Source: Chloroflexota bacterium (GTDB taxonomy: Bacteria; Chloroflexota; Chloroflexia; Thermomicrobiales; JADLAZ01). Taken from it: a stretch of DNA of 64,000 nucleotides. The stretch is taken from assembly GCA_020849725.1 (NCBI GenBank), contig JADLAZ010000255.1, forward strand, positions 22,190 to 86,189, in the 5' to 3' direction. The first letter of the stretch is position 1. The number at the start of each line of letters is the position of its first letter. This document shows, in pieces, positions 24,084 to 32,300 of the stretch. The notes below the pieces were generated by a model. The model made no database searches and was not told where the DNA came from. It was given only the letters and a program-made list of their open reading frames with translations. The position numbers and the translations under genes are program-made.

Positions 24084-24390
24084 GGTGGTCTACTCCTTCG
24101 ACGCCAACGTACTCAGGGCCAGGCTTGACCCGCTGGTTGTGACGGCCACGCCGCCAGGTCGTCGGCGGCGGCAGTGGGTCGTTGAACCCGTGCCAGTAGT
24201 CAGGGTCGCCGCCGCGCCGCGAGAAGCCGACAGGGCGCATGATGACCGGACCTGACGTGTCATACAGCCGGCGCATCGGCTGCGCGCAGGTCGGGCACGT
24301 CGCCAGCTGGCCCGCATCGGCCATGCGGCGCGTCACCTCCCGCACCTGCCCGCACTCGTCACAGGCAAAATCGTAGTGTGGCGTGGTCAT
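24064..24390 (-). CDS. FmdB-type zinc-ribbon protein
   Basis: This 108-residue protein begins with a canonical FmdB-like ribbon: YDFACDECGQ (Cys10, Cys13), then ATCPTCAQPMRRLYD (Cys32, Cys35), which should bind one zinc. The remaining 65 residues are basic and unrecognised. Such ribbons occur in small bacterial regulatory proteins and in some phages next to capsid genes. It is the first gene after the capsid hairpin. Confidence 0.75.
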   Translation of the reverse strand: MTTPHYDFACDECGQVREVTRRMADAGQLATCPTCAQPMRRLYDTSGPVIMRPVGFSRRGGDPDYWHGFNDPLPPPTTWRRGRHNQRVKPGPEYVGVEGVDHLVEHPE

Positions 24391-24403
24391 CCCTCCCGGC
24401 GAA

Positions 24404-24429
24404 GGCGGCTCCCATTGGCAGGAGCCGCC
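24404..24429. terminator. Hairpin after the capsid gene (attenuator or partial terminator)
   Basis: GGCGGCTCC (24404-24412) and GGAGCCGCC (24421-24429) form a perfect 9-bp stem with an 8-nt loop in the 48-bp gap after the capsid stop. No run of T follows on the minus strand, so it more likely reduces read-through or protects the capsid mRNA 3' end than terminates fully. Confidence 0.5.
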
Positions 24430-24438
24430 CAGCCTTCA

Positions 24439-25467
24439 TCAGGCCGTGTTCAGGTCGTTGATCGACCCCTGCTTCCACGGCTCCTTGCAGATCAGCTGCA
24501 AGTAGCTGATGAGCGCGAACTTCTTGCTATCCTTGGTGGACGCAAGCTGCCGGCTCTCATACGCCTTGCCGAATACAACCTTCCAGCTTCGCTTGTCCAA
24601 CACGAACAGCCGGTAGCCGTCGTCGCCAGCCGCCGTGTCCTCGACGCCCATGCCCGGCACGACCCGAATGGGCACGCCCATGTAGGACAGGCCGCTGTAG
24701 CCCAGGTCCAGCGCCGGCTCGCTGCCGGGGAACCGCCGCCGGCTCTCCGCCAGGTCGGCGTAGTGGTCCGACGTCACCTGGCTGACCAGGATGTCGGTGG
24801 GCTTGCTCTTGCGCGCCTTGCCCTTCAGGTCGCCGAACAGCTGCGCCAGCAGCGCCGCCGTCAGAGGTCGGTTGACATCAGCGTTGCCGAGCACCGCGCT
24901 CTTCAACTGCGTCACCGCTGCGCGGTCCAGACCCCAGATCGTGCCGACGTCGGCAATGATCGAACCGAGGCTCTGCGTCTGCGTCTTCAGCAGGTCCGTG
25001 TACGTGGACCCGACGTAGCTCGCGGCGATCAGGCGGGTATTGATGTAGTCTCGCATGTCCTCCGCCGCCCTGTCGGCGTTGTCCGCCAGCAGGTCGATCC
25101 AGCCGCCGCTGCCGCCGGAGGCGAACTCCGCGAAACCGGTCACCTCGTAGCCCGCCGCCACCATTCGCAACGGCTCCTTCATGTCCTTGAAGGTCTGCGT
25201 GCCAGTGGTGGGTAGCGCGTCGTCCTCGTCGTAGAACTTGACGTCAGTGCCCTCGACCAGGCCCGAGATGCGCACCTTGTGTTCGATGAACGCCTTGTCT
25301 ACGTTCTCCCGGCCCAGCAGGTTGATGAGGAAGACGTCGTTGTCCGTCGCGTCCAGCCACGGCTTCTCAAACGCCTGCTTGATGTGGGTCGCCACCGCCG
25401 TCGCGACGGTGCCCTGGTTCTCGTCAGACCACAGGTAGTTGACACCCGTGGCGGGGGAATACGCCAT
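24439..25467 (-). CDS. Major capsid protein
   Basis: This 342-residue protein has the size and layout of an HK97-fold capsid subunit. An N-terminal helical arm is followed by an E-loop-like region (KVRISGLVEGTDVKFYDED), a spine-helix region and a P-domain (DILVSQVTSDHYADLAESRR). It ends in a beta-rich section (YMGVPIRVVPGMG, YRLFVLDKRSWKVVFG). It lies immediately downstream of a coiled-coil scaffold-like protein, the common scaffold-capsid order. No protease domain is fused. The capsid assignment is by pattern and context. Confidence 0.8.
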   Translation of the reverse strand: MAYSPATGVNYLWSDENQGTVATAVATHIKQAFEKPWLDATDNDVFLINLLGRENVDKAFIEHKVRISGLVEGTDVKFYDEDDALPTTGTQTFKDMKEPLRMVAAGYEVTGFAEFASGGSGGWIDLLADNADRAAEDMRDYINTRLIAASYVGSTYTDLLKTQTQSLGSIIADVGTIWGLDRAAVTQLKSAVLGNADVNRPLTAALLAQLFGDLKGKARKSKPTDILVSQVTSDHYADLAESRRRFPGSEPALDLGYSGLSYMGVPIRVVPGMGVEDTAAGDDGYRLFVLDKRSWKVVFGKAYESRQLASTKDSKKFALISYLQLICKEPWKQGSINDLNTA

Positions 25468-25488
25468 ATCTGTCGTCCCTCCTCAGGA

Positions 25489-26175
25489 CTACCTCCCGCG
25501 ATTGATGCTGGCCAGCACTGCCGCTCTGAACGCGGCCTTGGCCTCTTCGCGGGTCGTTGGTTGCGTCGGCGGCGCGCTCACCTGGCCGCCACCCTCGAAG
25601 CGGTCTTGCCCCCGCTCCCTCCGGCTCTCCTTCCGCTCCGACTTGCGCCGCGACGCCGTCTTCTCGGCGTACTTCAGCGCCCCCTGCGGCGTGTCAAACT
25701 CCAGCAGGTCGTCCAGCGGCACCCCGTACTGCTGGCTCCACTGCGTCAGCTGGCTGTGGATGGCCGCTGGCATCACATTCGCCAGCGTCTGCTCCTGCTG
25801 CGTTGCCAGCCGCCGCCGCTCCTGATCGGCCTGAAATGCATAGGCCGCCAGAGCGCGCTGCTCCTCCGGCAGCGCCTGGATGTGGAAGGCCGCCATCTCT
25901 GCCTCGCGCTGCGCCAGTTGCGCCTCCAGCGCCTGGATGCGCTCCTCTTTGCGCTGCACGACGGGCTGCAAGCCCTGCCATCGCTTCGTCGTCGTCGCTA
26001 GCTCAGCCCGCAGCCTCGCCGTTTCGTCGCGGTTGGTCGGTTCGCCGGTGCGTCCCTCGCTGCCGCCCCCGACTCGCTCAGCGTCGAGAGGCGCGCCCTC
26101 AAACTCGGCGTCGTCTTGCGGGCCAAGCGCGGCGGCGTTCTCGGAATACGAGGTGGGCTGGTTCGCGAATGACAT
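25489..26175 (-). CDS. Probable capsid scaffolding protein
   Basis: This 228-residue protein is acidic at the N-terminus and contains a long charged coiled coil (RLRAELATTTKRWQGLQ ... RKEERIQALEAQLAQREAEM, about residues 50-95). It also has a Gln/Arg-rich helical section and a basic C-terminus. It directly precedes the capsid gene, matching tailed-phage scaffold proteins that guide procapsid assembly. AAGGAGA precedes the ATG. Confidence 0.75.
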   Translation of the reverse strand: MSFANQPTSYSENAAALGPQDDAEFEGAPLDAERVGGGSEGRTGEPTNRDETARLRAELATTTKRWQGLQPVVQRKEERIQALEAQLAQREAEMAAFHIQALPEEQRALAAYAFQADQERRRLATQQEQTLANVMPAAIHSQLTQWSQQYGVPLDDLLEFDTPQGALKYAEKTASRRKSERKESRRERGQDRFEGGGQVSAPPTQPTTREEAKAAFRAAVLASINRGR

Positions 26176-26282
26176 GGGTCTGTCTCCTTGCTGTGGTGCG
26201 GGACACCGCTGCCGCCGGGAACGGTCAGCCCAGACGCGGCCAGCCCGCCTGTGGCGGTGCCGCGTGGGGCCGGCGCTCTACC

Positions 26283-26316
26283 GGCGACGGCGAGGTGTCG
26301 TCGCCCTACCGTAGGG
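26283..26316. repeat. Two adjacent hairpins at the end of the giant gene
   Basis: CCCTAC/C/GTAGGG (26304-26316) spans the stop codon of the giant gene. GGCGACG/CGTCGCC (26283-26305, 9-nt loop) follows it in the transcribed direction. Together with the hairpin at 24404-24429 they bracket the scaffold-capsid gene pair. No T-tract is present. The remaining 100 bp of this gap shows only the scaffold RBS. Confidence 0.35.
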
Positions 26317-29300
26317 TAGTGACAAAGGCGGCTGGAGACCTGTCCGCGTTGGGCGGGAGGCTATCCAACCAGGCAAAGTAGGACGTCAGCAGCGGATACT
26401 TGGCCAGCACGGCCTGTCGCTGCGTCTGCCCCATGCGCGCCGCCGGCACGCCCCGCAGGGCCGCCAGACCGGCGTTGATTTGCAACACCCTCGGGTCGCC
26501 GCTGGCCGACCAGTAGGTCGTCGCCAGGTCGCCCTCGTCGCGCAGTTGACCACTGACAGCGCGCTTCTCGGCTTGCGGGAGCGTCGCCGTCGCCTGACGT
26601 ACCTGCCCCTGCCGATACCGCGCCGCCATCTCCACATCCGGCACCCGCTTGGCGGGGATGGGAGACAGGAAGCCGTAGAGCTGTTCGCCGCCCCGGTCAG
26701 CCAAGACCGCGAGCCTGGCGCGCCGATAGAGCGGTGACGACGGGTCGGCGGCGGCCTCGACATAGCGAGGGTCGCCAGGTCCGCGCCCTTCTGTCACCGC
26801 CATCTCCATCAGCTTCTTGGAAATCGCATAATCCACGGCAGGTGAGCCGCCGACGGGCACGCCGCCCACCGTCGTCTCCGAGATCGGTGCGGGTCGCCCT
26901 TGCACCGCCCTCACCGCCGCCTTCACCGGCGCTTCTATGTCGATGTCGCGCCCCGCGATGCGCGACGCCGCCGCCGACACCGGCCCCGACCAGCGCAAGA
27001 CGTTCCCCACCTCCTGGTTGGGACCGTAAGCGCCCAGCGCCGTCAGCGGAATGTTGAACCACGGGGCCGGCGAGAGACCCACCCGCCCCGCCTGCCGCAG
27101 CGCCCTGCCGATCACCGGCTCATCACTGTCGTCGGGCAGGTCGCGCACCTGGTCGGCAATGGACAGCACCACCGCCGGATTGAAATACGTCGTCGCCGTC
27201 GGCCCGAGGAAGAAGCCGATGACCTCATCCACGTCCTGCGGCACCGACCCCATACCCGCCACGCGCCCAGGCGCGTTGGTCTGCTCCCTCTCGGCGTCGA
27301 TGGCGCGTCGCCAGTGCCCCCACACCCGGAGTATCCACGGGTTCTGCGCCAGCGTCTTCGCGTAGAAGGGCAGGTTGCGCGTCGGCCAGAAGATGAACGG
27401 TGCCCACACCCGCAGGTTCAGCACCTGCTCGATCACTCGCTCATCGGTCAGGTCAAAGTGCACCTGCCGCGCCAGGTCAGCGCCGCGTTGCGCGTTCCCC
27501 GCCACGGCGCGCTGCCAGCGTTGCGCCAGCCGCGCCGCTGCCTGTGGGTTCGCCCCCGCTGCCGTGGCGACGCTCACCACGTCCTCGGCGGACATCAACC
27601 CGTCGAGAGCGCGCAGCCTGTCGCGCACCACCCCAGCCACCGACGCCGGAAGATCGGCCACCACCTGCCGCAGGAACGTCGGTAGGTAACCCTTGGCCCC
27701 TCCCAGCGCCCCCTGCGCCCACGCCGCCTGCCGGAACGATTGCTCCAGCCAGGTCATCGTGCTGCGGTAGACCTGCACCGCCGGGTCCAACACCGCCGGC
27801 CCCAGCCCCGGCACGCGCCGCAGCGCCGCCGGCTCCCCCGCTGGAGAGAAGATGTCCGCCCCCGCCCCCGTCACCGAGGCCCGTGGCGCAGCCACCTCCC
27901 CCGGCAGCGCCAGGCCCAGCCGCCGCGCCACCTCCGGCGCGCCCAACCCGACCAGCGGGTTGACGCCGTGGATCGACGACTTCGTCACCATGTCGGTGAC
28001 GTTTAGCCCGACATTCCTCACCGACAGCAGCGCCTGCTCCGTCCAGCCCTTCCTGGCCCACCGCAGCAAGTCCCACACCGGCCCCTGAAAGGCCGGGGGC
28101 CGCTCCGGCACTCTGTACCGCTCTCGGAACACCTTTTCCCACTGCGCCGCCACGGCCTTCTCGTAGGCCACGTTCAGTGGGCGGTCAGCCACTCCCACCA
28201 GCGTCAGGTACGCCTCCGCCTTCGCCCTATCAGCAGCCGGCAAAGACGCCATCCGCCCCAGCGCCTGCACGTCCCGCACCGTCGTCAACGCGACGCCGAC
28301 CCGGCGCGCCACGTCCTGCACGGCGTCCTCCGCCGCCAGGATGTCCGCATCCAGCTTCTTCGTCTCAGGGTCGGCCAGCACCTGCTCGATGACCCTGACC
28401 TGCTCGTCTGGCAGCAGGCTGTCGTAGCGGCTCCGACCACCGCCCACCGGCGGTGCTGTCGGCGTCTTCACCGACGCCGTGCCGAGCAGCCTGTCGGCTA
28501 GCTTCGTCGCCGCCGGCATGCGGATGCCCCGCGCCACGTGGTCGAGGTTCATTGTCTCGGCCAGTTGGGCTGTCGCCTCCCGTCGCTCCGCCGGGGTCAC
28601 GGCGGTCATCACCGCTTTGACTTGCTCCCGGTACGGCTCCAGCGGGTTCCACAGCCGGTGCGGTGCCAGATGCGTCGGGTTGACGTCCCAGATCGGCTGC
28701 AACGCCTCCCCGGCCCGCCGCGCCGCCGCCGGCACATCGGCGATCTCGTCCTGCCACTCGCCAGCCATCTGCGACAACACGTCACCGAGACTGGCGTCTT
28801 GCAGCGGCTCCTCGCCCAGGAGACCCGCCGGCAGACCAGTCGCGGTCCGTGGCGCGAGCACCGCCCCCGACGGCGCTGTCGCCACCTGAACGGTGCTCGC
28901 CGCTGTCGCCCCCTTGCGTTGCGCCAGCGCCACCATCGCCGGGTCGCCAAAGACCCAGGACAGCCAGACCGTGCTGGGGAAGTCCCAGCCCGCCAGCGCC
29001 GGGTGCGAGAGCGCCTGCCCGGTGACATGCACCGCCGCCACCCCGTCCCGCGCCAGCGCGTTGAAGTCGAATACGCGTCCAAAGTCAGGCTGCTTTTGCC
29101 CGTACCGCGCCAGCGCCGCCTCGACGCCCTCGTCGTCGATGAGCGCCAGCACCTTGGCCTGCGGCTCTGTCGGCACGTGCCAGCCCGTGCTGCGGAACCT
29201 GCCCCGCAGCGCGCCGCCGTCCTCCCGCCCCGGTATGTCGCCCTTGATGAACCGCGTCCAGGCAGTCCGCGACGTCTCCCCCGGCCCCGGCTCAGCACTG

Positions 29301-32300
29301 GCCGTCCACAGGCCGCCGCCGGGCTTCGCCGGCCACCAGCCGTTGACGTCCACATCCTGCCACAGCTTCCGGTCTGGCTTGCCGCCGGAGAATACTTGAT
29401 CCGGCAACTCACTGGCCTCGGCCCAGCGGATGCCCGTGCCAGGGTCCACCGTGCCGATGGTCAGGTTGTTCGCCTCCAGCGGCGTAACCCGCCGCAGCGA
29501 CGCCCCCGGCCTGAGCGCGTTGCCGTACCAGTCCAGCACGATGTCTGGCGTCGGCTCCATGCCGGCGTTGGTAGCCGCCCCGCGAATAACCGCCACCGGG
29601 TCTGCCGCCCCGCTGGCGCTGCTGAACCGCTCCGGCGCGTAGAAGAAGCCCGCCGTCGCATCGCCGGCCAGATCGTCAATCGACACCTGCATCAGCGCCG
29701 CGTCGGCCCGAACCCCCTGTGAGCGCAGCGCGTCCACCACGTCCTGCGTCTGGCGGAACAGGTCCACCGCTGCCACGCCTGGCGACTGCCCCCTCATCAC
29801 AGCGCGCAGCTGCGCGTCGTTCAGAAACAGCAGCGGGCTGCCCGGCGCAGCCTCGCCTTCGATAGCGGTCACCACCGCCAGGCGGTCACCACTCGGCAGC
29901 CGCCCCGCATCCACATCCGTCAAGTCCAACTTGGCCAGCCACCGCTGGTTCCGCGTCACCTGCGCGGCGCGCAGGTACCAGTGGACCGGATGCCCCGGGT
30001 CTTGCACGGCCCGTTGGATGGCCGCCTTCGTCATCGACGTCGGCAGGCTGCCCCCCGGCCCCGGCTCCACCGCCGCCGCTCCCATCTCCGGTAGCGGCAA
30101 CTGCTGGTCGCTCACCGGCCTGCGCCGCTGCGCCAGTGGCGCATCCGCCGCCAGCCGCTCCGCCGCCGCCCCCGGCGCGACCTTCAGCAGGTCGCCGTCG
30201 TCAGCCCACGTCAACGGGATGGCAAACTTGATCGCCCTCCCATCCGGCAGCCGCAGGATGCTGTAGTACATCTCCTCGCTGCCGTTGACCGATACCGCGC
30301 CGTCACGCGGCGTCGTCCAGCCGAACTGCTCGGGGTTGGTGTAGACCAGCCCCTCCTGCGTCATCAGGATGCTGTCCTGGCCGTACTTCCGCCCCAGCGC
30401 CATCGCCTCGTCCCGGCCCATCGCCGGCACGATGAACGACGCCTCGGTCACCCCGCCATCATCGTAGTGGCCTGCCACCGGCTGCGGCTCGTAGCCCATC
30501 CGCTGGATGTCCGCTAGCAATTCGCCGTTGCGCGAGGCATCGGCCCCCACCTGCGCCGTCAAGATCGGCGTATTGTGCTCGTCGAGCAGGCGCGCCAGCG
30601 CCGCCCCCATGCGGCTGTTCGCTTCTGCCACCTGCGGCCCCAGCAGGCTGCTCGCCTCTTCCGGCGACAGCTTGCGAATGGTGTGCGCGAATGGGTCTTC
30701 GTCGCCATAGCCGCCGGGAAACCGCTCCCGCACCGCGCCGCGCACTTCCCAGATGCCGACGACGTTCTCCGCCGGCACCTCGCCCACCAGCGCGACCTCC
30801 CCCTGAGCACGCTGGCCGAAGCCGCGTGCCCTGGCCGCAGGACCGGGGTCGATCACCTGGAGCAGGTAACGCGGCGCGCCGCCCACCTGCGCCACTCGTT
30901 GCGCCTCCGGCACCCCCGTCCAGGTCGCCTTCGCGTATTCAATCGCCGTCGCCGGGTCCGCACCGTAAAAGGTCACCGCCCTCTGCGACGGTAGGTTGCC
31001 GTCGCCCCGGCTCCAGATGCGCCCCGTGGCCGCGATGTCGTGCACCTCGGCCTCGCTCATGCCTCGCCAGAGCGTGCCCGGTTGCGCCGGCACCGGTTGC
31101 CCCGTGGCCGCATCCTGCAATACCGGCCCCGCCAGCACCCGCCCCGGCAGCGGCTGGAAGTCGGGCCTGCCCAGACCGGTGTCCGCCGCCGGTGCGCGCA
31201 CCAGCTCATCCTCGTACTCAAAGGCCCGCGCCCTCTCGCCAGCCTGCGTGTACCGGAACTGCCGCACCTGCGGCACCGGGCCACCCGCTGGCGCGGATGC
31301 CGCTCCCGGCGTGCCGTAACGCATCGGCGTCAGCGCTGTCGCCGGTGCCGCCCCCGCCGGGTTCGGACCAAACGGTTGCGCCTTGCCGCCGATAGCCTCC
31401 AGCAGCGCCTGCTCCAGCGCCGGCTTGAACCGCGCCTGGCTCTGACCGTTGGCGTAGACGATGTCCATCAGGCCGTGGACGCGCTTCAGCGCGTCCTGCA
31501 CCGTCTGGCTCTGCCCCGCGCCAGCCCAATCACGGAACAGCCGCTCAAACGCCTCGGCAAAGTACTCCCGCCCCCGCGCCGTCTGCGGCCCCCGCGTGCC
31601 CGCGCCGCGCATGCCCCTGGCAATCGCCTGTGCGCCAGCCGGCGTCTGCTCCGCCGCCAACTGCACGCCGTGGCCAAGCTCATGGATGAGCGTGGTGGCG
31701 TCCATGTCGGGGCCAGCCACAATCTGGAACCGACCTCCCACCAGCGGCTGGAGGTAGCCACGCACCGTGTCGCCCACCTGCGTCGGCTGCCCCAGAAACT
31801 TGTAGGTGCCGTCGGCCAGGTGGTCGATGTCATACTGCGTCGCGTTGGTCGGCCAGGGAATAACCTCGCCGTCGCTGTCCTGAAAGCCGGCGACCTGCTG
31901 GCCTCTCGGGTCGGTGCGCGGCGCGTCGTGCAGATAAGGGCGCAGCTTGGCGTACTCGGCCCGCGCCTGCGGCCCCTTCGCCTGCGGCCCCTTCGCCGTG
32001 TTGCCGCCAAAGATGCGCGCCAGGTCCGTCGCCTGCTCGATCACCTGCGCCACGTAGCCGCTAGCGACGCTCTTCTTCCACTCGCCCAGGATGCCCTGCC
32101 GCATGGCCGCGACGATGTCGTCATCCGCCATCGCCCTCAGCGTCGCCAGCGCCTTCGGGTCGCGCCGCAGGTGGTCGAGCCACGGCACCACGGCTGTCCG
32201 ATTGATGGCAATCTGCATCGTCCAGGTGTCGGCCTGCATCTCCTCCGATGAGCGCCACGCCTTCGACAGCTTATCCGCCAACGGCGACGTCGCCGTCGGC

